Of a stretch of 64,000 nucleotides of DNA, positions 13,601 to 26,300 are shown one piece after another. The notes beneath the pieces were generated by a model. The model did no database searches and had not been told where the DNA came from. It was given only the letters and a program-made list of their open reading frames with translations. The stretch is from NCBI GenBank assembly GCA_964019415.1, contig OZ025871.1, positions 8,234,713 to 8,298,712 on the forward strand, read 5' to 3'. Within the stretch, counting starts at the first letter, position 1, and every line of letters starts with the position of its first letter. Made by a program: the position numbers and the translations under genes. This DNA comes from Ianthella basta (lineage: Eukaryota > Porifera > Demospongiae > Verongiida > Ianthellidae).

Positions 13601-16600
13601 AATATTTGCAGTGTCTAGTACAACTCTCAAGACTCTCATTTGTAATGTGCTCCCTGGGAACAGCATGGACCTCTACTGCCAGTCATTGCAATTTTGCCTG
13701 CCTTGTTGCAGAATTAAGATGGCTTTTGTTTTGAGTGTACATTCATGTGACTTCTTGAGTCCTTCGAAGTTAGGAGTAGCAATGTATTGGTCTAGTGGTA
13801 GTACAGTCAATTGTTAGCATAGGTGTTGGAACACTATTATAATGAATGGATAAGACTAAACTGTTTTGCTTGTGTATACATTTAAGTCAGCTATAAATCG
13901 GAATGATAAGGAACAATCTCTGCGAGGTGTACTATTAACAATTGCAAAGTAATACAGTAATTAAAAGGTGGCCAAATTGGCTAGAACTGTGCCGACTTTA
14001 GGCTGTAAGCTGACTGCTTCCTCTAAACCTGCTTAGCCTGCTGCTGCATCTCCATTCTGCACTTAAATCATCCACTAGCACTTGGCTTGTGACGATGTAA
14101 GGCTGTAGTATGTAACAGTGGACACAACAGAGAAGCAGTGCATGGAATGGCTTCCTACTGTCACCAGTTTGGTGCACCAGCCAAGTTCATCATTATGATG
14201 CAATGTACAGTAGCTGTAGGTGGCAAGTGTCAAAATGTGACTGTCTGATACATTTAGCTGGCACGTGAGGAAATCACTATACCCAATCGAACTCACTACA
14301 CACAGTGTTAGTGCATGACCATAAACAAACAGTGGGAAGTGAGGTGAGCCCCATGATCTTGCCTAAGTCTTTTGTAATTGAAAGAACATGAGTAATAGCA
14401 GCACTTTGGAAGATCTGTACTGGTTGGGGCTCTCCAAATCAGTACCAGGACTGTGAGGTGTGAGAAGACTGAGGGCGCCTGTCCCCTTCTGAGGAAACTG
14501 GGGAGAGAGGGGGGGAGGGGGACCTCTGAAATCAGAGGTACCGAGACATGCTAGCTCCAGCTATCACTCAGTCACCTTGTCCACATCCTCCAATCTAGTC
14601 ATGTCTAGCACATGCATCTTGTAACTTTCCCTTCGATGTGTGCAGCATGCTATGGTGTTTTGTGTCTGCTTGAGAAGTGAATGTAGTGTGTTTTGACATG
14701 CCATTTTATTGCCCTGTTTAACCAATCTCTTTTGTGTGACGCTAACGTTGTCCGCTGATTGTGACGTCATTAAAATGGCGGGAGGCTACACGCGGTCACG
14801 AGGACAAGCTTAAGAGGAATCGTACTACACAAAGCTCTCACGTTGTATCTCATAGAAATATGCCACAATCCACCAAGTGTTGAGGTCTCGACAGCGTTTT
14901 GGTTTCTTGTCATTAGTCAGTGCCACTTCTCACGGTGACTTACGGAAGTTCGCAGCGAATGAAGTTGGATCACCCTCTGCTACAGCGTGTTGTTTCCTCC
15001 TGCTGCCAGCAACCATCCTACACCATATCTCCGAGGCCTGTGAGAATTGTAAACAAGACTTGCCACACCTCTGGCCCAGGGAAGGCCTGCTTGAGGCTAA
15101 CCACCTCAATCTTTTGTTGGACTACGTCCCACTGGCACCTTTCAATTGGTTGAATTACTGCCCAACACCCTATTATTGTGCAAGGACTACCAAAGAAGAA
15201 CACAACAGCTAACCTCACTGCATGCATTATCAGCATTTGGAGAACCAGAGTTACTGGGCATTAGAGACAGTGTGTGGTAAGTTTTAATTCCACTCCATTG
15301 ATACGTGTCTTGTCCTCCCTCTGGACCTCCTTCCTTCCGTTTGCCCTCTCAACACTCCACGGCATACCCCATACACCTCACAATTGTTCTTTCTCTCAAG
15401 CCCCTTCCTCATCACTCCTACTGCCAGTGCCTGCTTCCATCTCTTGCCTGTTTTCATTCCTCACACAGTCCAAGCTAGTCACTTTCAAGCACTAACAGCT
15501 TTCAACTCTGTAGGCCTTCAATTATGAATAACTGCATTCTAGTTTTGAAGTGATTCCTCACCACACCCACTGCTGTCAGTGCCTGGTTGATTCCCATCTC
15601 AGTATGGCCCAACTACTCAACCCATTTCAATCCAGATTTTGGCCCAGCCACTCCACTGACATCTCAGTATGGCCCAACTACTCTACCCATTCCAATTGGG
15701 ATTCTGGCCCCAACATTCACTGACAGTTCACTGCTTCACAATGCTGGCAACTGGTACCTAACCTTTGACTGAGGTTTACTTGTTGGTGTACTATATTATT
15801 TAGATATGGCTAACACTTCTGACACTGCTGACCACTGTCTAATCATTAAAAAGCTAAGCACCATGCATGTCAATCCATAAGCTGTGAATTGGACCCAATC
15901 TTGCTATCCTGCACCAAAGCTGTCTCTGCGGGTGATACTGTATCTGCCCATTAGAATTGTATTGTGAGGTGTTCTGCAGGGATCTCCATCTATCATGTCA
16001 GTAATGTGTTAACAGTAAGTGTTCTTTGGGACACTAGCTGGGGCACTCCTACCAACCTTGTCAGCTGATGACTGTTGACTTCATGCAATGCTAATAGTGT
16101 CAATATTTCACTGTATACAGTTGTGGTGTATGCAATGCTCATCTTGAGTCATGCCTTGCCTTCAGGTACATAGACTGGTTTTGAATGTACAATACCAGAA
16201 ATCATTCTTCCTGTCATTGTTGTAATGTAGTTTATTTTTCTGCCAAAGTTCTTGTTCAAATTTGCTATGATCACTGATTTTGTTGAAACTGCATCTTAAA
16301 CAAGTTCCTTCAATCACCCAGTTCTCAAATGGCTTCAAAATGGTCTACAAAGAATGAGAGATGTACTCCGTCCTTATGAACCTTGGTGCCACCAACTCTA
16401 CACGGGTGAATCCAAGAGGACACTTAAGGTCAGACTGACCGAACACAGAAGAGCAGTACAAAAGAGTGATGTAAACAATGGAATTGCGGTGCATGTGGCC
16501 AACACCAGCCACAGTATTGATTGGCAGAATGCACGAGTGGTGAAGACAGTACCAGGATACTGGGAGAGGAGAACTACAGAGGCCATCCTGATTAGGAAGA

Positions 16601-19600
16601 GCCAGGAGCCCATGAACCTGGACAATGGACTCCTACTCCCCAGTGTTTGGAACCCTATATTACTAAACACACCTCCATGATGTCACTAATAGATTTGTTC
16701 AGTTTCCCCTTCCTGTTTATTCAATTAATTATTTGGAGTGCCTCCTGTTTATTCAATTAATCTTTCAGTGACTCATGTTTATTCAATTACTTAGCCACTT
16801 CAACACCTGTCACCTACTGTCATCTGTTTTGTATATAAGCCAGTCACTCACTTCAGTCCTCACTGTAAGCAGTTGACAAAGGCTCTCGAGCCGAAACGTC
16901 CTGCGAACCCTCCTTTCTTCAAGCTGCAGTATTGCTCATCTAATCATTTGCTAAATCTACAATCGCAGCTATGAGCCTCTACCGAATCATGAATCAATCA
17001 AGCTGAAAGAGGGCACAGTTTTAAGTCTTCTGATGTGACTGGGATGATAAGGCTAGTGTCTCTGCAGCCAATGGTGCCACTGGTCTTGTTGCAACCTGCT
17101 GGCTTACCATGGGGTTCACGTAGTCACGTCACGTCATGGGGTCTAAGTAGCTACGTCTTGGCTGTGGTATTACAAGAACAAATACAAGTCTTCTACCTGC
17201 TACTGTTAAACTATTGTGCAACTGATGTGCATTGCCCATTGTTTGACTCTTCTTTGCTGACCCTGAGCTTTAGCCTTTTAATGTGTTGCTCATTGTATCA
17301 GACAACTGTCTGTGGTTGTGTATATGCCTTTTAACTAGAACAAGCTGAGAGAGGGCATAGCTTTTCCATTTTCTGATGTACTCATGCACTGTGCTGAACT
17401 GTCCATATTTTCCTCTTTGTGTGACAGCTGGTGTGTTGCTCAAGCTGAACCTTCCAGACTTGTACTGTTCTAATTGCATTTGCACACCCTGCTACCTACA
17501 CTCAGTCTACGTATTTCTTCTGCTTATACCCCATTTGTTACCCTGTCTCAAGTCTTCACCAGTCCACATCCCTACAATGGTGTGACTTATTAGCATAGCT
17601 GCTTAGCCTTCACTACTTCCTCTGTCTCAGTGTAAGCCATCCCTCCTTTTACCACCTCCTGCTCTCACAGACTACATATTCTAGATAATTCATATGCTCA
17701 TGTGTACTTCACCTCCTTGCTCACTGCAGAGCCTGAGCCGTGACCTTCTGGACAAGATGGCTACATCACTAACTCAGAACAAGACAATGACAAAGCTGGA
17801 ATTGTGGGGTGGTACCTTGGCACCTAATGAAGATGTCAAGCTATTCGCCCACCACCTCCTGTTGGGCCTCAACAACAACACTACATTGACAGATTTTTCA
17901 CTGGGTCTACCGCCACAGTACTGGGACTGGCTTTGTGATGGTGAGTTGAATAACAGTGTTTGATGTGTCACACTGACCATGTAAGCTGTGATCATTGTCT
18001 GTAAACTGTAATGTGTACAGCTTGTCATACATTGCCTTTAGTGGTCCAGGCTCTCTGCAACTAGTGCTGGTAATGATAATGACCAGTGCAGATATTGACT
18101 TGAAGGGTCTCAAAGCTGCTCTCCTCACAACCTGCACTGTGTGCTACCTGGGTCCTAGTGTTTCATATTGTTGTAGCTTTCTAGTTGTTAGTGACAGCTT
18201 GATATCGACCACTTGTGGTTTGATGTACTAATCATTCACACACCTGTCTTTTCACTAGGATACTTACATACATGCTGCTCTCCTCACAACCTGCACTGTG
18301 TGCTACCTGGCTCCTAGTGTTTCATATTGTTGTAGCTTTCTAGTTGTTAGTGACAACTTGATATCGACCACTTGTGGTTTGATGTACTAATCACTCACAC
18401 ACCTGTCATTTCACTAGGATACTTACATACATGGGATTAATGCAAGTAGAGATTCACTCACTTGTTGTTGATGTAATAGTAATGGTAGTAGGTAATTTTA
18501 CTTGACTGCCAACCATGGCACAGCCCATGCAGTTCTAACTGTGTTGTGGAAGGCTTAATTGAAGGGCTCAGTGGAAAAAGAGGATAACAGCCATTTTAGT
18601 CATTTTGAGTAAATCAACTTTTAAGTTCATGATCGTGTAGTACAATTTCCTTACATAGGAAAGTGACAAAAATGCCCACATCATGCACCTTTGTTGAACT
18701 GGCTGAGGTTGCAAAACCCATTGACTGCAATTGGGGTAGATTACTATTAACTTTAGAACAATCAGGATTAGCAAAGTTACAACACAAAACAAACTAAAAG
18801 CTGAAGAAAGCTTATGAAAAAACAGTTATACACTGTCAGAATGATAAAATAGTAAATAATCAGTGACTTCTACTCATCATTAGAGTCCATGGATGCAGGT
18901 GCATGGTCACACAGATCCATCTAATATTGTCTGTATTCAGGGAGAAGGAAAGGTATCATTTGCCTCAGATCATCCAGCTTTCTCGCTTTGATTGGATGTC
19001 CATTTGGATATTTCTCAGGCAGAGAGAAGACATGTGAAGGAGGCAACTTCTTCCGTCCTTTACGCAGGGAGACTTTTGACCACGACTCATCCTCATTGTA
19101 GGAGTATTTCAGCCATACCTCATCTGGATGCTTTACTACTTCTCCGGTAATATCCTTGCCTTGTCCAAAGTTCATCCACACAGCCTTGCTGATGAGCACA
19201 GGTTTACCTTCAGTGTCTTTCTTCCTCTGTGTGTACTGCTTTGTTTGCTCTGTAAAATCAACAAATTTGGAGGATTTCATTGCAACGACATTAAATGGCT
19301 TTCTAGGACATGCCTCCCGCACTACTCCTTCCCACTCTGCTGGAACACAGACACGAACACCATCTTTGCGCTTCTCAATATGTGCAAAATCTCTATCATT
19401 GGGCAGATACGTGTAGCCTCTGACGAGGAATTTATGATCAACTTGCTCATATTGGGTAGAAACCTGCTCATTCCAGAAGCAAACCATTTGAAAATTTTTA
19501 TTTTGTCCAAAACAGCTATCAGAATAGCAGGTGAGCCTCTTCATTTGTGGGGATAATGTCTCCAAATATTGCTTAAGACAGGAACAGATTTCATCAGCAC

Positions 19601-22600
19601 CTCTTCCTGCAATGGCTTCATTCCACATGTACATACTGGCGGTGCCCGTGGTTGTGTTGTGGATTCCAATGTTGTACACCCATAGCTGCCGGGAATAGAA
19701 CATTGCACCATGAGTGGGGTCGGCACTGGTAAGTTCTACATCAGGTCAAATGTTAACAGGGTAAGGTTTACAGCGGTCTTCGAGGCTTTTGTATCATCCC
19801 GTAATAAACGGTAACTTTAGCTTGCTTTCTCCTGGTAATCTGCAAGCTCTTTTTGCATCCCTTCTCGCTCTGCCTCTGATGTGCTGGCTTGAATTGTAAC
19901 ATGTAGCAAATCACACGTCTCACAGGTGTCGCTTCTTGGGTACCCAAAACTGAGGTTAAACTCTTCATTGAAGATTATTCGATACAGCCACTCTTTGGTT
20001 TGTGGAGTAGCTCCTGCCCCGGTTCATGTTTCTCCAAGTACAATTGATACATGTGGGAAATGCTGAGGCCTTCATCTAAGTACTCCCTTTTCCTATTGCT
20101 AGAGCGTGAATAATGGCTTTTCCTACGAGGAAACAGCTTGATGTGTTCTCTAATTTTCTCTTTCACTTCATCAGGGACAGAGTGAGGCCAACTTTTATGT
20201 TTGCCTCTCTCATCTGAGGCAATAACAACACCATCCACTAGCTGTGCTGCTACTCCTTCTACTCTCCACTTTGCAATCCCATGCAGAACACAAAAGGTGT
20301 TCTTGCATACTTGAACAGATTTACCGTCGCGCAAACGAACATGATACGTGAAGGTGTGCCTTCTACCAGCATGGCTACCAGCTCCACACCTCCTCTTTAC
20401 ATCCACTTTGTGAATAAGGCCAAATAGATACTTATTCTGTTGGTCATGGCTTCCCAGTTCATAAAAACCGGTAAATATCCTTTCTCGCTCCTCATCACCA
20501 ACGTTCTCCCGACACTTGTTAGTGCACCGACAGGAAATGCTCACCATTTCTTTCGCTGCCTTTAGAGGTCGTGTAGCTTTTCCCCTTGTCCTTCAGTAGC
20601 TTTCTTTTCTTCCTTTTCCAATTTTCTTCATTCTGCAAACGCTTTCTTCCACATCGAGACTCAGGCAGGCCAGGAGTACTCGAGATGGAGGCATCCATTT
20701 TCTCGCGCCAATTTAGATACATAAGGATGACGAGGTATGACGAAATCACGTGACCTAGCAAGCGGAAAATGGCTGACATTCACGAACGAGTTACCCGGAT
20801 CGTTTGAAATTGTTTGTGGAAACGCACGGAAGGTGCACCTATGTGCACAGCTTCAAACTCAATTTTGCTAAAAATGTCATTTATCCCCTTTTTCCACTGA
20901 GCCCTTCAATTGTCAATGGTGTGTAAACCTTATAATGGACCACACTCACACTTGTAGCAGCTCATTTACAAACCTTTCTCTCTGCAGGCAATGTGGTGCA
21001 GAGGAGTGTGGAAAGGGTCACCTTATCGCTTGTCCCACTTGATGTGGTGTGCGTTGTTGTGGATTACTTTGAACATGTGAAAGAGCTAAAGTGTGAGGCC
21101 ATCAGTGCCCCACGGCAGGTACGTATATATTTCGCATCCCTGTGAGCGTTGTGCATTATGTATGCAGAGTCTGCTAACTCATAAGAGGAATACAGATAAC
21201 AAACACCTGTTGCCTTTGATTACCAAACACAAATGTAATACAAGCCAGCATGGTTTTTGGCTGTGCTTACTTTGTCTCACATCACCAGTCATGCACCTGC
21301 TGGACGGTGCAGGCTATCTACACCCTATAATTGTGCACGACTACCAAAGCACAACACAGCAGCTAACCACACTACATGCATCACCAGCATTCAGAGAAGC
21401 AGAGATACAGGCCAGTTCTCAAATGGCTTCATCTCCAAATGAGGAGACATACTAGTAATAGTTACTACACAGGGTAGTTATACCAGGAAACCTGTACTTT
21501 AGGTGAAAGGTGTGGATAACCGCTAAATTCCTTGCATTAACAGTTTCGGAGGGAGAAACTTAGTGATGTCACGAATGACATCACTGATGTCACAAGTGAC
21601 ATCACTAAGCTAGAGCCTACGCAACAGACCAGCACTCAGCTAGAGTGCTCATACAATAGACCAAAACTCAGCTAGAGTGCTCATACAACACACCAGCACT
21701 TCGAAGTACTCACACAACAGACTAACCCTATGCTAGAGTGCTTACATAGCAGATAAGCACTTGCTACAGCTCTCACACGAGAATCTTTGCCCAATGAAGT
21801 TATTCTCTGTATTCCAGTATTTGTCTACAGCATAAATCAAGTTGGTACTGAGTATGTGTAGAGCGAGACAGCGTGTGGAATGAGAAAATGCTTGTGGAGC
21901 GAAGCAGCGCGTCGAATGAGACTGTGTTAGATTAGCTACGTACGTAGCACGTAGAGTGAGACAGCGCGTGGAGAGAGGCAGTGTGTTGAGTAAGGTCACT
22001 TACGGAATGAGGCAGTGTGTGTAATGTGAGACAGCGCATGGACTAAAACAGCGCGTGGACTGAGGCTGCGTGTGGAGTTAGGAAGCGCGTGGAAGGAGAC
22101 AGCGCGTGGAGGGAGACAACGCGTGAATTGAAGCTGTGCGGTGACTTAGGCAGCATGTAATGTGGCACACATGGATGCACCCCAACGTATACGTACCTTT
22201 ACTAAATCATACTCTTCCAGTTCTGTAGGCCTGACAACAATAACAGATACTGTCCCCGATCTGCTGCACTTCGGTTGACGAGCGGCGTCCTAACTTCCCT
22301 TTAACACATTGCTAGTCGATAACGTAAGTGACGTTTGTTGACGTCATCACAATGGCCGGTTTGTTGTTCAGGAAATTTTGTATAAAACAACGGCATACTT
22401 AGAGCCCCATCTTGGTGAGTGTGCTGCACATCATCGTGTTTAGTAGTAAATATACCTTCATATTCGACTGAGAAAGGAAGTGTGCTGTAGTCTCTTTTCG
22501 AGAAAATAACATTTGAACGTGCGAATTGTGGCAAAATTACTACCAAAAAGGTGTTTTTCTTTATTTTCTCTGTGAAGAGATGCATATATGCCCAGTTCTC

Positions 22601-23277
22601 AGTCGATTCTGAAACTTTACACTTCCCTACACCTAACCAGCGCAGCTACGTGTGTTTCAGGCGTTGTCTAGATATGCCGGTTTTGCTCTGAATGTCAGCG
22701 AGTGTGCCATTTTCAACACCTTCAAACATCTTTATCCAAGCTTTCTCCGTTGTGCCGACTGACTTTTCTGATAAAGCTAAGATCATACTTCCTTCTCCTG
22801 CCCTTCGTTTTTCGTAGAATCATTCAGAGAGCGAAAATATAATGCTTCAAAAAGGTGCAAATTTAGCGGCCATGTTAGCGGTTTCCAGGTATAACGACCC
22901 TGTGTAAGTCACATGTACAAATGACACAAAATTTTATGATAATGTATTGGAATGGTACTGTAATTTAGCCATTGCAGCTACATAATTCCATTTACTGCTA
23001 AGTGGTACTGCACCACCATCTCTCTGCACTACTCTTCTATCAGTTACTATAGTGTGTGTGTGTCCAGATCACAAAAGCATAGGTGGGGATGGCCAGGAGC
23101 CCAGAACAGATACTCTGATGCCGTCACTCAAGGTCGTACCCCACCTCTCTCATCACATGGGTTTTGCTAGCCCTAGTGTCTCTGTAGCCAATGGTGCCAC
23201 TAGCACTGGTCTTGTTGCCACCTGCTGGCTTACCATGGGGTCCACATAGCCAAGTCTTGGCTGTGGTATTACAAGTA

Positions 23278-23359
<82 letters not shown>

Positions 23360-26300
23360 CACTTTGTGTGTGTGTGCGTGTGTATGTGTGTGTGTATGTG
23401 TGCAATCCTTCACAGTTGCCTTGCTATACTAACCTTCTTTCTGCTTTGACGATATCTGTTGAACCTGCTAATGTTAAACTATTGTGCAACTGATGTACAT
23501 TGCCCATTGTTTGACTCTTCTTTGCTGACCCTGAGCTTTAGATGATGTTTAACCAAAGGTTAAACAGAGTTAATGTTCGGAATAACAAGTCACGAGTGCA
23601 AATGGGCAATGGCGCAGCAACATTGTACATTAGGGAGCGGTGACGTAATAACCGCCAATATGGCACAAATCCTGTACGCTCAAACAATCAGAGTTTGAAC
23701 TCACTAAGCCGCCGCATATAACGCCCGGTCCTTAGCGACGGTTCATTTGCTTGGTAACAGCTACCGAAGCAACTTAAGGAAGACAACTCGTCTGTTTCTT
23801 TGTCTGTCGTCTGCTTGTCGTGTGCCGTTTGCTATGTCCGGAGACTCAGTTGCTACCCCGCCAGTCACTGAGGTACTGGCCGACCTGGCTTCTGCCGTAT
23901 CTGCGCTGCGTACGCAGGGGGAGCAGCAGGGTAAGGTCCAGTCGTCCCTGCTACAACAGCTCAGTGTCCTCCAGCAGTCCAAGTCGGCCCCGCAGGATAC
24001 ACAGCTGTCCTCAGCCGCTGCTTCCGGTAAGTATACGGTATACGGTAATTGTCTGTATATTCCCCCCCGGTATATAACTCCAGCTTCAGTTTGTTATGTA
24101 ATTAATTCACTTTCAGCTAACAGGCTGTTCCTATTTTGTTCTTCTGGAGTCGTTGGCCTGTCTATGGCTTCATGACATGTAAACACTGTCATGGCTTTCT
24201 TGTGGTTACCTCACATATCTAGTTGTTTCGCAGGGTCCTGCCTCTAATGTTATGCCTCAGCAGTAATGGTCTGATCACAGCGACAGCTTCGTTTGACTTT
24301 AAAACTTTGAATAGGTTAATAACTAAGTTTTTTTTTCCACTCTACCCCTTACATTATAGCATTATCTTCCTCTCTACATAGCTAGTTATATAGTTGAGGC
24401 AGCCATTGGTGCTGCTGGTTGTTTTTAGCCTGCATGGCATGCAAGGGTCCATTGACCACGTGCACTCACAGTTACTTGCTGTTGCGTCAGTGGGTTAGAC
24501 ATAATGATCTGTGTCAGTGCAGCATTGGTATTTGTCTGCTTGCTATTGGTACAACAGCATGGTCATTTGGTTATTTGGCTGCTTGCTATTGGTACAGCAG
24601 CAGGGTCATTTGGTTATTTGGCTGCTTGCCATTGGTGCAGCAGCATGGTTATTAGGCTGCTTGCCATTGGTGCAGCAGCATGGTTATTAGGCTGCTTGCC
24701 ATTGGTGCAGCAGCATGGTTATTAGGCTGCTTGCCATTGGTGCAGCAGCATGGTTATTTGGCTGCTTGCCATTGGTGCAGCAGCATGGTTATTTGGCTGC
24801 TTGCCATTGGTGCAGCAGCATGGTTATTTGGCTGCTTGCCATTGGTGCAGCAGCATGGTTATTTGGCTGCTTGCCATTGGTGCAGCAGCATGGCTATTTG
24901 GCTGCTTGCCATTGGTGCAGCAGCATGGCTATTTGGCTGCTTGCCATTGGTGCAGCAGCATGGTTATGGCTGTTTGCTATTGGCGCAGCAGCATGGTTAT
25001 AAGCTTGCTTGCCTGCCTTTAGGGCAGCAGCATGGTTTTGTCTGCTGGTCCTTGTTATTGTTATTGTAATGATAACACAAAGGTAACCCCTTCAGCACTT
25101 GGCTAGCATAAAAGGTGCTTCATTATACTGAGCACACAGTTAAACATTCATGGAGTGAATGGTCTATGGAGTAGATTGTCACATAATTTGTCATTGCAAA
25201 TGTTTAGACTTGGATAAATCATGTCAGCTACAGCATGTTACATAGCCCAGGTATTATTGCTTTACAGTTCCCTAGGGAATGCCTGATCTCACCAGTATCT
25301 GCTTTGGTATGGTGTTTTAGTTCCCGGCCCCTAGCGGGGCTTGTAATGTTGCCCTTTTGGGTACTCAGCTCCTTCTTGATGGCATGATTGTCTCTGTACA
25401 ATCTATTGTCATGGATGCTAGATCAGCATAATTGGCTGGCCTCAGTCTGTTTGGAGGTTTATTCATGCCAGTTTGGCAAAAGTAATACAAATACAGTGAT
25501 TGCAGGAGTGCTGTTGCATCACCATCACTATTCCAGTCAGCTCCATCATTCATTCCATGGCAGTCTCGTTATACAGGCTATCTGCCTTGGTCTGTCTGCC
25601 ATTGGTCCATACACATTCTTGGAAGGTATATAATTATTATATCAGCCTCGGCATGGCCACAAATACCACTGGTCAGCTAGCCCCCAATGTATTGTACTTC
25701 CTCAAGTAGTTTGGCTATCCTATGTATAGGTTTGGCCAGAACTTGGGGGGTTGTTCTGGGTGTCCTTGGGGCACAGATTCTGTCTGCCTTGTCTGGAAGG
25801 CATGTTTGCCCTGTTATTTTTCTTTGTCCTAATTTAGTGGTTCCCAACGAGGCCACTCTCTCTGGCTTGGAGCCAGTGTCAGCAGTCCTAGCTGACTTGG
25901 GCACAGCAGCCTTGGACTCCAAGGAGGGGGCGGCTGCAGAGAAGGACGATCCAAATCCTCCTCAAGGTCTTGTTTTGGGTGGCGGGCTGCCATCCATACC
26001 AGCTGACATTTTACGCCGGATCCAGAAGAACTCCTATGTAGAGTTATCTGAGTTGCTCCCGGAAAAAATTCAGGAATCCTTCCTTTATCCGGAGGGGCGG
26101 AAGAAGAAAGTTGCGCCAATTGACAAATTTGTCGACTGGCCATGGGTCCTAGCCTTTTGTACATATGGCCAAGCCCTCCTGGCTCAAAAGCCAGATCTTG
26201 GTGGGGACCTGCTCACCTTTGTTGGCACTGTGGCTAGGCTGGCCCGCGACCATCCCGGCTCAGCATGGGCAGTATATGAGCAGAATTTCCGTGCCAATGT

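Larger units (their letters stand above)
13153..21245. repeat. Segmental duplicate, unit 2
   Basis: This unit repeats 6935-12760 in the same order: the recurrent short frames, a promoter with first exon (14762-15276), the CR1/L2-like LINE relic, exon A (17730-17940) and exon B (20988-21118). Relative to unit 1 it has a Penelope fragment (about 16370-16995) and a DNA transposon (18561-20907). It lacks the 12165-12650 insertion. It also has about 160 bp more in the first exon (about 14975-15135). Confidence 0.8.

Noticed and set aside
22301-22585. 94-codon minus-strand frame inside the TIR element
   Set aside because: No recognisable family, no conserved copy, and it overlaps the promoter-like site. 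Probably chance.
24530-25035. CRISPR-like regular repeat array
   Set aside because: Units of 35 bp are directly tandem with no unique spacers, and the setting is a eukaryotic retroelement. It is a minisatellite.
24419-25069. Repetitive open frames (LLAIGAAAW and similar) over the minisatellite
   Set aside because: The 35-bp period makes all three frames show the same peptide. No codon-level constraint is visible.
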